A stretch of DNA of 64,000 nucleotides, from the NCBI GenBank assembly GCA_014843695.1, contig CM026387.1:78361287-78425286 (forward strand), written 5' to 3'. The DNA comes from Archivesica marissinica (lineage: Eukaryota; Mollusca; Bivalvia; Venerida; Vesicomyidae). The notes under the pieces are model-generated. The model was not told the DNA's origin, did not search any database, and was given only the letters and a program-made list of their open reading frames with translations. The position numbers and the translations under genes are program-made. Of this stretch, positions 33,336-43,796 are shown in pieces (within the stretch, counting starts at the first letter, position 1; each line of letters begins with the position of its first letter).

Positions 33336-33470
33336 AAAAATTTTATTATTAAATAAAGAAATGAATTTATTTATATTTTTAATATTCCCTGAAGAAGGAT
33401 AATTATTATCCGAAACGTTGGAAAATTCAAAAACATAATTTTGTTCGTGTTGGTGACGATTTTTCGATAT
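33336..33470 (+). mobile_element. Penelope-like terminal fragment with hammerhead-like core
   Basis: A 135-bp insert flanked by an exact 11-bp duplication, GAGGTTTCCTT (33325-33335 and 33471-33481). Inside, CTGAAGA (33389-33395) is followed by a hairpin GGATAA-TTA-TTATCC and then GAAACGTT. TTCC before and GGAA after can pair as stem I. This is the C-U-G-A-N-G-A / stem II / G-A-A-A layout of type I hammerhead ribozymes. CCTGAAGAAGG...CCGAAACGTTGG phrases are familiar from Penelope-like element terminal repeats. No reverse transcriptase remains. Confidence 0.6.
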
Positions 33471-33866
33471 GAGGTTTCCTTGAAATTGACAAAGTGATCT
33501 AATCATTTACCATATTGACTGTTTGAATACAATTAGTAGTAATAGTTTTAACAATGTAAATATACTTTCGACCACATTTGGCAACACTCCTACCATAGAT
33601 CAGAAACAATGTTTAACGATTTTCATCTAAATTGGCTTAATATTTACCATTTTCGACAGCGGATCACTGAAGTATCATTGAAGTTCAGCAATACTGACCT
33701 TCAGAGAAATGTCATTTGCATACACTATGGACAGATTGAAGCATGGTGACCTAGTCATGGACCATTGGGTGGAAACATTTTTTAAAAGTTCAAATAAAAA
33801 GTCCCCTAGAGTTTAAGGAATATATTTATAAGTAACACACTTAAAATGTTTCTGTCTCTATCTTAC

Positions 33867-34176
33867 CATTTATAACTGGACTGGTTTGCCTCTGTCCGCA
33901 CTCTGTACACAAGACTGATCCTAGTTCCAGAGGAATTCCACAGTTTCTGCATGTATCTTGTTGACTAGTGAACAATGATGCATCAACTTTGATTCCACAG
34001 TTCATACAGAACTTCTGATTAGGTACAAGCTCCGAATGGCAAGGGGAATCATCATCAAGTTTACCGCTGCAGATTACTACAGTGTTTGTCTTCACTTCCT
34101 CGACCATCTTAGCTCCACATTCCTGGCAGAGCTTGTCCGAGCCCTCAACACCACAAGTGATGCTGGAGCACTTCAT
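33867..34176 (-). CDS. Triple zinc-ribbon first coding exon, RNF213-like (exon 1 of model, copy B)
   Basis: 103 residues plus one base, starting MKCSSITC at 34176 and ending at the donor AATG|GTAAGA (33867/33866, phase 1). The three four-cysteine ribbons are intact (C-x4-C-x8-C-x2-C, C-x9-C-x10-C-x2-C, C-x2-C-x10-C-x2-C). The split codon G|AC is completed by the acceptor of exon 2 at 23738, giving a continuous frame across a 10-kb intron that contains the minisatellite, the 73-bp array and the SINE blocks. The ribbons probably bind zinc; partners are unknown. Differences from copy A are conservative outside the cysteines. Confidence 0.75.
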
Positions 34177-34657
34177 ATCTGCCAACTGGCAGAGGTCCTA
34201 CTGATCAATCTGAAATTATATGTTTGTATAATATATGATATATGAATGCATAATATATGTGTCCATAAACAGTAAATTGACAATAAAAGCCCCTGTTTTT
34301 ACCACAAAAACAAAGTTTGGAAGATGAAATTATGGAGGCTTCTTTGTTGACAATTTATCAACGGAGGCCAAACACTGGAAGTTAATATTCAATAAGGCAA
34401 AGGAAATAATTGTGTGTTTTTCTGCACTATGTCCCTTATAAAAAAATAAAATTTAGAATTTTACTCTTAACGGTAGATTAACCCACATCCACACTATAGT
34501 CACCTTCTGCCATAAGCAATAAACACTGGAGCCATCTTACCCACTGCACCAATGTTAGGTGATTAGAAGAGGGGACGTGTTTCTGTTCCCACAATATAAG
34601 AAAGAAAAAGAAATTATCTAAATTTGTTTGGCCGATATAAAACAACTGTTTGTGTCA

Positions 34658-34665
34658 TGACGTCA
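34658..34665. promoter_or_regulatory. Perfect CRE-like octamer (copy B)
   Basis: TGACGTCA about 480 bp upstream of the exon 1 start codon, at the same relative position as in copy A. Function is not shown by sequence alone. Confidence 0.25.
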
Positions 34666-34840
34666 CCCCGAAAAACAAGGACAAAATGTGGTCGATACAT
34701 ATTCCTTTTACATATTCCTTTTTTATACTGTGTGACTTAGTCCAAATATTTAGACTTGAAAAATGTGATATTTTAATACTATCAAGACATTTTTCAAATA
34801 ACAGAAAAAATAATGTATGTAGAGGTTTTATATATATTTT

Positions 34841-35304
34841 TGAAACAAGCAACTGAAGTACTGTACAGAGTGATACTATGTATTAAATTAATCATTAGAC
34901 AAAGAGGTTAACCAGCACAAAGTAATTTGTACCTTGTTCAAGGGCATTATATAATCTTACATATGCCATGAGTATTCAACAGCAACCTAAAATTGCAAGT
35001 TCTGATGTTTATTCATTAATTTCATTGTATGTTCTATGTATGTAGGCCTATGCTCCATTTATATTTATTGCGGTAACCGAGACATGTTTTTCTGGGAAGC
35101 TGTAGCCAACATAAGAGGTTAAGGGGCTATGTCATTTTGAAATGACCTTGAGGTCATTTTTTGAAACAAGCAACTGAAGTACTGTACAGAGTGATACTAT
35201 GTATTAAATTAATCATTAGACAAAGAGGTTAACCAGCTCAAAGTAATTTGTACCTTGTTCAAGGGCATTATATAATCTTACATATGCCATGAGTATTCAA
35301 CAGC
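34841..35304. repeat. 146-bp direct repeat flanking a 174-bp insert (copy B only)
   Basis: The segment beginning TTTTTGAAACAAGCAACTGA (34841-34984) occurs again at 35158-35304, with unrelated sequence ending GACCTTGAGGTCAT between them. Copy A has a single version (about 3738-3884) and no insert. Confidence 0.85.
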
Positions 35305-35310
35305 AGTGGA

Positions 35311-35390
35311 TTCCAATTCTGACGCTCAACCAGATAACGGGACGTCATTCCAAATTTGAAATTCTACCACTGGACAACGGACGCCATTAG
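35311..35390 (-). mobile_element. Decayed tRNA-like SINE head (family D), copy B
   Basis: Counterpart of 3891-3970, with further mutations (GTTGTCCAGTGGTAGAA on the minus strand). Confidence 0.4.
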
Positions 35391-36012
35391 TAACATGTCG
35401 TTACACTACAATTTGTCTTAGATGATACATGACCTCTACTGTAGAGTGTTTATTATTTAATTTTTATATAAAGTTCGACATCTCTGACAAGCTATGTGAT
35501 TACAAATGGGTGTAAAGAAGGATATATGTAATTATCCATACCTTTCGCACAAATATTCATAAAACGGAAAACTGGTAACCACTGGTAAAACCGAAAGTGG
35601 ATCATTACTGAGCGTGGTATACAAGTCTATATAACTAATACGGATGAAATATATGCTTATTTTGTGCAAACGATGACCAAGTTCGATGAAAGTCGATAAT
35701 GTTTACCTTCTTAAATCCGTGTATGGTTTATTTGCAATTATAAATATTATAAAACAAATTCCATGAATTCCCGTCTTAAACCGAAAGTAGACGTCACTAC
35801 GCAGTGCGATAATTGATTAGTATTACTAAATTCTAGTATATCGGTACCGATCCGTTTTGAGTTAAGGTTGGACACGACTAAATATGTGTTCCGATTATTT
35901 ATTATGAACATGTATCAATATCAATAGATAATAACTATAGCAATACAATATTTCAAATGTCCGTACCTTGAATCACCTCATTTAATAGTTACATATTTAA
36001 ATATCGATATAC

Positions 36013-36185
36013 AGTCAAACCTGAGTTAGTGGTCCCCTCCATTAGGCAGCCAACCTGAATTAGGCAACAAGTTTCCAGATTCCCAATGTGTGTTTTTATT
36101 ATACATTTGACCTCTATTAAACAACCACATGTGCTAAGCAGCAACTTTCTGCTATTCCATTGTATGGCTGCTTAAGACAGGTTTG
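36013..36185. repeat. Interspersed TTAAGCAGCC-type repeat, copy B
   Basis: Counterpart of 6171-6345, ending at GGCTGCTTAAGACAGGTTTG. Confidence 0.6.
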
Positions 36186-36194
36186 ACATGGTAG

Positions 36195-36198
<4 letters not shown>

Positions 36199-36235
<37 letters not shown>

Positions 36236-36450
36236 AGAGAAGAGAGAGAGATTGATAGGGAAAGGAGAGAGATAGGGAAAGAGAGAGAGAGATAGGAAAG
36301 AGGGAGAGAGAGAGAAAGAGAGAGAGAGGGAGAGAGAGCCAGAGAGAGAGATAGATAGGGAAAGAGAGATATAGGGAAAGAGAGAGAGAGAGAGAAAGAG
36401 AGAGAGAGGGAGAGAGAGAGATAGGAAAAAGAGAGAGAGGGAGAGAGAGA
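36199..36450. repeat. Expanded GA microsatellite
   Basis: An imperfect (GA)n tract with GATAGGGAAAGAGAGA interruptions, about four times longer than in copy A. It forms the right edge of the duplication. Confidence 0.95.
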
Positions 36451-36837
36451 GGGGGGGAGGAGGCAATGTGGAATTTAAATGACTTGCCTAAGTTACAATC
36501 GTAACTTCTCCAGCGGAACTCGAATTCATCCTAATAGAATGAGACAATAAATGGCAATAAATCTATATAACAACGTGCATATATCACTTATAGGGGTATC
36601 TTGAAAATAGCATGAAATCAGCTTAAAGACAGCCATTCACAGAATCTAGTAACTATTGCAATGACAAAAATATCACATAATTCAGTTTCTATCAACCAAA
36701 GCTCAGTTGGTGTTCAGTGTTGGACAATGATACACTGTATATTTGTTTTATTTGGGTTTTCATATAGTTTAAATCCATGAAGGGGGATAACTTAATATAT
36801 ACAGATATGTCCAAAAGTTCAGTCTGTTACATGTAAC
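36451..36837. other. No gene recognised
   Basis: Unique AT-rich sequence between the duplication edge and the LINE remnant. Confidence 0.4.
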
Positions 36838-38445
36838 TGTACCTGTACATGAATGATTTAAGCAACCTGTTGGAACATTGTTGCATCGGGGTATTGGTAG
36901 GAAACGCTTTAATTAACCACTTGTTATACGCGGACGACCTGGCTCTGATCGCAAGCTCAGAAGATGATCTACAACTCCTACTAGACTTATTATCTGGCTG
37001 GTGTGTACGAAATAAAATGTCGATTAATTCAAGTAAAACTAAAGTGATGCACTTCCGAAACGCGTCAGTACCGCGGACCGATTATAACTTCATTTGTGGT
37101 TCAACTGAAATAGAGTGTGTTAACCAATATCGCTACCTAGGACTGGTAGTTAGTGAAACGCTAGACTATGCCATCACAGCCAAGTACGTGGCGCAGTCGG
37201 CGAAAAGAGCATTGGGGATCCTCATATCGAAATTTAAGTATATGGGCGAACTACCATACCAAGTATATACGACGCTCTATGACACACTCTGGCCTGTCAT
37301 TCATTACGGAGCAGCCATATGGGGGCAAAACAATACTCGTGTATCGATGCAGTACAGCATAGGACTTGTCGCTTCTACCTTGGACTCGGTAAATACTCTC
37401 CCAACGACGCGTGAACGGAGATATGGACCCAACCGATCGTGCGACAGTGGACGGCTAATATAAGGAATTGGTTTCGTCTTAATAATATGGATCAAAGCAG
37501 GTTAAATAACCGTGTATTTAAATGGGCAACTGATAATAAGAGCCGTACTAGAAACTGATTATATAAACTTGACTGTAAGCTAAAGAGTATAGGCCGTACG
37601 CCGTTAATCATTGATCAGTATTATAGTGCCAGTGAGCGACAAACTATCATTGAAACTGTGAACACAAACTTATCAAACAGTTTAGAGGCAACGTGGTTTA
37701 CTAATATTAAAGCAGTAGATGGAACTAGTGGCAAAGGACGAAATAAATTAAGACAACATAGCCAGTTTAAGAGTGAATACAAGACAGAATCATATGTGCA
37801 AAATATAGCAATACCTAGAAACCACAGAAGCGCCTTAGCCAAATTCCGTTGTGGCGTCGCACCAATTAAGATTGAAACTGGTAGATATCAAGGATTACCA
37901 CTGTGTGAACGAACCTGTTTTCAATGTTCAAATACAATCGAGAGCGAAATACATGTATTGTTGAAATGTCCATTGTATGAGCATTTACGCACTGAACTTA
38001 AATTATATGCGCAGTCTATTAATACATCATTCAACACGCTTAGTTTCTCTGAACAGTTTGCTTATTTAATGTCTGATAAAGATATTGCTAAATTATGTGC
38101 CAAAACCTGCAATAGAATTTTAATGGAAAGACGTAATATTTTATATAAAACCTGAATCATGTATATAGAAATCAAACAGCTTTATAATACTATTACGATT
38201 TAACTTTTGTATACATATATGTAAATGCAACATTTTAACCTGGGATGTATAGTTTTACTGTTTTATAAATCTGTATTTATAAATTGAATTTAAAGTAAGT
38301 TTTAAGATGCTGTTATATTATATCTTAGTTTGTCTCTTATAACTCAAACATGAGTGGTTTTGTACATTGTTTTAATATTACTGTTTAAATATGTTGTGTA
38401 GGCTTGTACAAAAATGAGACGTAAATAAACATTTATCTGTATATC
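36838..38445 (+). pseudogene. 5'-truncated LINE with YADD RT and zinc-knuckle tail
   Basis: The reverse-transcriptase palm is recognisable (LLYADDLALIASSEDDL, KMSINSSKTKVMHFRNAS, YRYLGLVVSETLDY). A thumb-like region (YTTLYDTLWPVIHYGAAIWG) follows. After a frameshift near 37340 and a TGA at 37556-37558, a long open tail (37658-38155) contains RSALAKFRCGVAPIKIETGR and a C-x2-C-x8-H-x4-C motif (CFQC...H....C), the zinc knuckle common at LINE ORF2 C-termini. Its 3' end near 38445 abuts another LINE in reverse orientation. The element lacks endonuclease and ORF1 and is non-functional. Confidence 0.88.
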
Positions 38446-40500
38446 CCAGGTTAGTGTGTTGTTGATCCTGACTCCAAGTAACCGTTCAGCACAACTCGGA
38501 TGTATGATGGTGTTGTTCAATATCACTTCAGGAGCACACTCAGTAATACTATGAGTTTTCGATTTAGAAGAGATATTATATATGATTTTGGTTTTAGAAG
38601 TATTGAGAATCACACGATTGTTTAGACACAACTGATGAGCATTTATCACATCAGTAGATAAAGAAGTAGACATATTGTCAAGAGATTGTTCTGAGGAGGA
38701 TATAGTTGTATTGACATGTTGGCAACTGTGCTGGTAAGAGCCATAGGTAAATAAATCATTGATGCAGATAATAAAGAGAATGGGTCCGAAGACAGACCCC
38801 TGACGAACACCAGAAACAACTGGTCCAGCATCAGAACGAGCACCAGAAACAATCGTATGTTGGAACGTCAGCCAAGTAAGAAGAGAACCAATTGTGTGAT
38901 GATTCAGCAAGCCCATAATAAGCTAATTTACGTATTAAGATAAAATGATCAACCAGAGCAAAGGCTTTTGAAAGATCCAGGAAGATTGAGCCCACTACTT
39001 CATTCTATCAATTGTTGATATCCAGTCATCCAATAAGCGTGTAAGGGCAGTTTAACATGAATGCTTTACACGGAATCCAGATTGTCGATTATATAATAAG
39101 GTATGTTCATCAGGAAATTGTTTCAAGTGAAAGCTGAAATGGCGTTCAAGAATTAATGTCATTACGGGTAATATCAATATAGAGCTGTACCTATTTGTAT
39201 CTGAGTTATCTCTTTTTTTATGAATGGGTATACCTTTGGGTAATTTGAATGCGTTGGGGAATTTATGCTAGAGTTGAATATTTGTGTTAGAACTGGAGCA
39301 ATGATTTTGGCAGAAAGCTACTGGTATGTAAATTATCAGAGATCGTTGAAAGAACCTGTTTTCAACAAACTGCACGGAAACTAAGGGAATAGAAAATCTA
39401 GATATATTTGATAATTTAGTGTTGCTAGCATTTTCAGGTGCAACGTTAGAGTAATGCGATGGTGGGTTATCAAACTGAAAGAGAAATGTTCATTAAAATA
39501 GTGGCCGTATAGTTAGCATTTAATATGTTACATCCATTTTCATCACGTATGTATTGTGTTTGAGAGTTATTGTTTAGTCCTGATAAGTCATTTAAACTGT
39601 TTCATAATTGTTTAGGAATATGTGTATTCGAGTTGATATGTGTGGTGTAGTAATTATGCTTTGAGGTAAATATGTGAGATTTGACTTTTTGTCTCCATAT
39701 TTTAAACTTAGCTGTGACTTGTTTCTTGTGAAAATGATTTCTCTGTTTGATAGCTTCTAAAATGTCTGAATATATCCAATTTGGTTGCGACGTCCTTTTT
39801 ACTCTTCTATTTCTAGCAGGTTCGTGATTGTAGAGAACATATCAATGAATACACCAGATGAGTCGTCCGGATCATCAAACATGTTTACAAGTGACAAGGC
39901 TGACAGGAAAGTTCAAGCAAGAATTCAGATTCAATGAAATTTTCAATGATCTATACTGAATAAATTTATGAATATGAGTGTTTTTTGCTATGGCCATTAG
40001 TCTTCCTGGTGATGCAAACTGGGTAGTGATAGCTAATGGAGTAACGTTGGACTGTATCTTCTGATATGTTAGTGGTTGTATTTATAAAAGCATGATCAAT
40101 TAGTGTTGACTTAGTTTGTGTTACTCGTGTAGGTTGACCAACCAGCTGAGTGAAATCTACATAATGAAGAATGCTAATCCATGTGTTTGAATTATAGGCT
40201 TGCTTGAGCAAATCGAAGTTGAAGTGATGGTGGTCTGCCGTTACGTACACGTGTAGCTTCTAAACTCGAGTGTTCCAGATCTACCCTTGAGTACAGCTTA
40301 AATACTCATTAACATAAATAAGTGAACCTCCACCAATATATTTCGATCTTTTCGAAACAAAGTATAGCCATCAATAACAAGTTCATGATATTAACTGTGG
40401 TTTCCGAAAACGTTTCATAAATACAAAGCATGTCAATAATATTTGATCAGATATAGCAACTTAATTTCATCTAACTTTGGGTAAATAAAATGTATAGTAA
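38446..40500 (-). pseudogene. Decayed LINE with endonuclease and RT remnants
   Basis: Reading leftwards on the minus strand, endonuclease remnants appear first (SKYIGGGSLIYVNE, then HHFNFDLLKQAY, DFTQLVGQPTRVTQTKSTLI and ISYHYPVCITR, where the usual Asp of SDHYPV is Tyr). RT blocks follow: FKLPKGIPIHKKRD, ISILPVMTLILERHF, YNRQSGFRVKHSC, FLDLSKAFALVDHFIL and SGVRQGSVFGPILFIICIND. The catalytic box has been lost (HVNTTISSS where xADD-T is expected). Several stops and frameshifts intervene. The homology ends abruptly at 38446, where the plus-strand LINE begins. Confidence 0.85.
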
Positions 40501-41030
40501 GATGTACAATATGAATTCCCTTTTTTTAAACAAGTTAGTACTTATTAAAACTGTATCATTGATCAGCAAATCAGTGTCATTAGTTACATTTTGTACTGTA
40601 GAACTATTAGTATCAACCATATAGCATGGAATGAAGTTACATGTGGTTCTATTCAACAAACATATGGAACATATTTCAGAAAAACTGCTGTCATGAGAAA
40701 TAATATTACATTCACTACCTGCGGTACATATAACACATGCTATAAACATGAAACATTTAATGCAGCAGTAGCATAATCTGTACAAGTTGAATTAACTGAG
40801 ATGTTTGCATTGATTGATCTCTGAACTATTATGCCACAGTAGTGACATCTATTAAAGTCATCTATTTCCATTAACTGTTGTTCTTCGACTGATACCAGGT
40901 AGGACCTTGGATGGACGTCGCGTTCCTGTTCTGGTACTGACGATCTAGACTCCTCCCTGAAAACCTCCCATTCCGGAAATTATCCATTGATCTCTGAGTG
41001 TCATACTAAGAGTAATGTATAAAGTGTCAC
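40501..41030 (-). other. Possible LINE ORF1 remnant
   Basis: Upstream of the minus-strand LINE, cysteine/histidine-rich fragments (RCHYCGIIVQRSI, FSEICSICLLNRTTC) may be the remains of an ORF1 or PHD-like zinc region. Frames are broken and the identification is weak. Confidence 0.3.
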
Positions 41031-41042
41031 TTGGTCACAGAC

Positions 41043-41250
41043 GAGATAATAGTAAACATACATGTACTGTTGTTTTGCCCATATAATGACATATGGAGAA
41101 CCACACTTTGGATGAAACTCTCTAATTGTATAGGTACCAGTCCATTTAAAAGCTTCTGCTCACTATCACAAGATCTACAACTCGTTGACATGTTTCGTGG
41201 TCTTACAAAATTTCAATTGAGAGACGATCAGAGAGTCGCACATTAATTGG
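41043..41250 (+). pseudogene. Fragment of LINE zinc-knuckle tail
   Basis: NIHVLLFCPYNDIWRTTLW followed by FCSLSQDLQLVDMFRG resembles the equivalent tail at 37950-38080 (EIHVLLKCPLYEHLRTEL), with one missing residue. An isolated decayed fragment. Confidence 0.6.
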
Positions 41251-41624
41251 TTATCAGATATTACTAAACACGTATACGTAGCGGCAGGTCTATATATCTA
41301 CTCTGCACAAAACTATCTTATAGTTTCGTTGCGATAAGGGGGTATCACTTGCATTAAGGTAAGAAATAATGAAACTAATAAAATTAACGACATGTGGTTT
41401 CGAATATCCAAATACCTAGCCAGTCGAATAATCGATTACCGTTTTTGACAGGAAATAGCTCTCCTTCCATCATTATATCAATTTATAGATGAGTTTACAC
41501 TATGTGGATTTTTGTTGAACTTGTACATGTTGGCACTGTTGATCATGGGAGGAGCGCCATACTTTCGGTTTTAACTTTTGTCTGAAAAATATGTATATGC
41601 ATTAAATGCCTGGATCTAGGGCAT

Positions 41625-41675
41625 TTCGATTAGGGCAGTTGCTAGTGCGCTCGCGTCTCACTAATATAATTGTTC
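41625..41675 (+). mobile_element. Decayed SINE head (family A-like)
   Basis: TTCGATTAGGGCAGTTGCTA and GTGCGCTCGCGTCTCA match the family-A head (CCGATTAGCGCAGTGGTTAG). The rest is lost. Confidence 0.45.
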
Positions 41676-41699
41676 AGTTTCTGTTATGTGTGTGGTTTA

Positions 41700-41905
41700 C
41701 GTTTATTTATCGTCGCTACCGCTTGCCCATATGAGCGACGTCTTTGCAGATATTAGTAATTTTAGATTGTTGGAGGATAGTGCAATGATACATACATGTA
41801 GTCCCATACAATAATCTTCTCTTGTTCCTTTACGTGCACGGTGTAAAGCATTTGTCTGTATCATTGCACTATCCTTAAAACATCTAAAATGACTAATCAA
41901 TCTAG
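41700..41905 (-). mobile_element. Head-to-head family-B SINE tails
   Basis: Positions 41703-41850 hold a minus-strand family-B body and tail (plus-strand reading TTTATCGTCGCTACCGCTTG, then GTTCCTTTACGTGCACGG). It is followed immediately by a plus-strand fragment, CTGTATCATTGCACTATCC, then AAAATGACTAATCA (41854-41900). Confidence 0.65.
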
Positions 41906-42424
41906 TCAATGAAAACCTATGGCGATTTAGTGTGTTGAACTTCATTTTCATAGCCCACCTGTATAGGCCTAAACATTTTTTAAAAAACAATACATATTTT
42001 GAACGGTAATTATTCTAGTTTTAAAATCCATTGGAACATTTCAAAATTAGATAAATACAAATAGTGAGTAAATCTTTAATATAAGTAGATCTAATTGTAA
42101 ATAAACCTCTCTATCCACTAAATAAACTAAATTGGTTTACAGATATGCGATAAAGTTCAATCATGTGTTGTGTAAATATTATTTGTTTGCTCGGACTGAA
42201 TACGGACAACAACAGTTACCGGGGCCATCGTCACCAAAATACACTGTTCAGCCATGTATTATTTTCTAAAATATACATTAATAAAACTAATGGAATTATT
42301 CATTCCTAAAACGGACGTTCCCGAAAAATTAAACAAACATCGGGAGCGTATGGCCATATATACCCTAACCAGCCGGGCAATATTCAAATAGTTTGTTCGC
42401 TCCGACACTTGTATCTAAGACATC
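41906..42424. other. No gene recognised
   Basis: AT-rich sequence downstream of the receptor fragment on the minus strand. Confidence 0.4.
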
Positions 42425-43096
42425 CTAAGACTTCAACATTGTCACTATAAATACGACTGTTGTGATGACATAGGATAACGTAAAGAAAATGAAAAGAAAT
42501 CTGTCCATAATGTTGACAGTCTTTGCCCATGTGTGTGTTGATACTGCGGCATCGACCTTCGGCACTATATCCACCTGATGTGCCTTCCCGTCAATCGTAA
42601 CAACTTTGTTCTCTGATTTACAGCATGGTGTACACGGTCTGTATTCCATCAAATTTACCCGTTTGACATGGAGCCACGGTACTGGTATGTTGTCTTGATC
42701 GTCGTATATTAAACATTTAACTAAAACAATGGCTAGCAATGTGATAACCGTGCTTTGTACAATTTAAATGAACGTATATATGGAGTAGATTGGTACAGTT
42801 TCGGAGTTTTTCGGCATCGTGCTCTCTACAATGGTAAGGAATACTGCCAAGGAAAGGAAGACGGTAACTGCATAGCCACACTTCTCACCTCTACTTGATG
42901 GTACCAAGAATACAAAAAGGTCTAGGACTGCGAGCAGGCATATTGGCATTATAATGCTTAATATTGTGTATGTTGTTTTCCGTTTGAAGGTCAGTCTATA
43001 GATAATTTCAGGGGCATACAGCGTACTGGTTTGAAAGTGCACTGATGTTGTCTTCAATGTCCAGGACGGATTTTCTTCATAGCTATTGATATATAG
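42425..43096 (-). pseudogene. Nicotinic acetylcholine receptor-like subunit, C-terminal half
   Basis: Cys-loop ligand-gated ion channel transmembrane region. After the pre-TM1 strand (SYEENPSWTL, then IIYRLTFKRKTTY) come TM1 (TILSIIMPICLLAVLDLFVF), TM2 with its intracellular edge (GEKCGYAVTVFLSLAVFLTI, then VESTMPKNSETVP), TM3 (IVQSTVITLLAIVLVKC), a short cytoplasmic loop (residues PWLHVKRVNL onward) and TM4 (DRFLFIFFTLSYVITTVVFI), ending TMLKS-stop. The KxxP-S-x-x-VP stretch after TM2 and the EKC before it are typical of nicotinic-type subunits. One in-frame TAA (42766-42764) falls at the beginning of TM3; both sides stay in the same frame. The ligand-binding domain is missing: an in-frame TAG at 43099-43097 or an acceptor TCAATAG|CTATG precedes the fragment, beside a duplicated TAGCTATTGATATA. 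It is either a pseudogene or the last exon of a gene with a sequencing error. Confidence 0.85.
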
Positions 43097-43244
43097 CTAT
43101 TGATATATATTGAACTTAAGTTGTTGAACATCATCTGCGAACAAATAATTACAAACATGTATCGTGAGCAACATCTGTAGAGAATATAATTATGTTACTG
43201 AGGTAGACAAGAGCAAGTTTGCATTTGTTCAGTAAAATACATGT

Positions 43245-43790
43245 TTATAACTACTAGTTGCGAGTAGCGGTCGCCCCACAACCACGGTGGAAATTTAAAT
43301 CCACACAAGCCAACCAATGGAACTGTGTATATTACTAGTTGTGAGTTGCGATCGTCCGACCACCACAGTGGAATTTAAATCCACATAAGCATGACTAGTC
43401 AAGGAAATGTTTATAACTACTAGTTGCGATCATCCCACAACCACAGTGGACATTTAAATCTACATAATCCAGCCAAGGAAATGTTTATACTACTAGTTGT
43501 GAGTTGCGATCGTCAGACAACCACGGTGGACTTTAAATCCACATAAGCCTGACTAGTCAAGGAAATGTTTATAACTACTAGTTGCGATCAACCGACAACC
43601 ACGGTGGACATTTTAATCCACATACGCCAGCCAAGAGAACTGTTTATACTACTAGTTGTGATCGTCCCACAACCAGGATGGACATTTAAATCCACATAAG
43701 CTAGCCAAGGGAAATGTTTATTCTACTAGTTGTGATCGTCCCACAACCACGGTGGACATTTAAATCCACATAATTATGCCAGCCAAGGGA
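43245..43790. repeat. 72-86 bp degenerate tandem repeat
   Basis: Seven copies begin near 43251, 43334, 43418, 43489, 43575, 43651 and 43723. Each has TACTAGTTG, a GCGATCGTCC-like block, ACAACCACGGTGGACATTTA and ATCCACATAAGCC. Units vary in length through small deletions. Confidence 0.9.
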
Positions 43791-43796
43791 ATCACA

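Larger units (their letters stand above)
30207..36230. repeat. Segmental duplication, copy B
   Basis: Same orientation and order as 1-6412. Differences from copy A include a longer 36-bp minisatellite, about 500 bp of extra sequence at 33331-33835 and an inserted segment flanked by a 146-bp direct repeat (34841-35304). The Tc1 element is absent. The right end lies within the GA tract. Confidence 0.93.

Noticed and set aside
36152..36466. Leu/Ser-rich minus-strand frame
   Set aside because: It is the expanded GA microsatellite read in frame.
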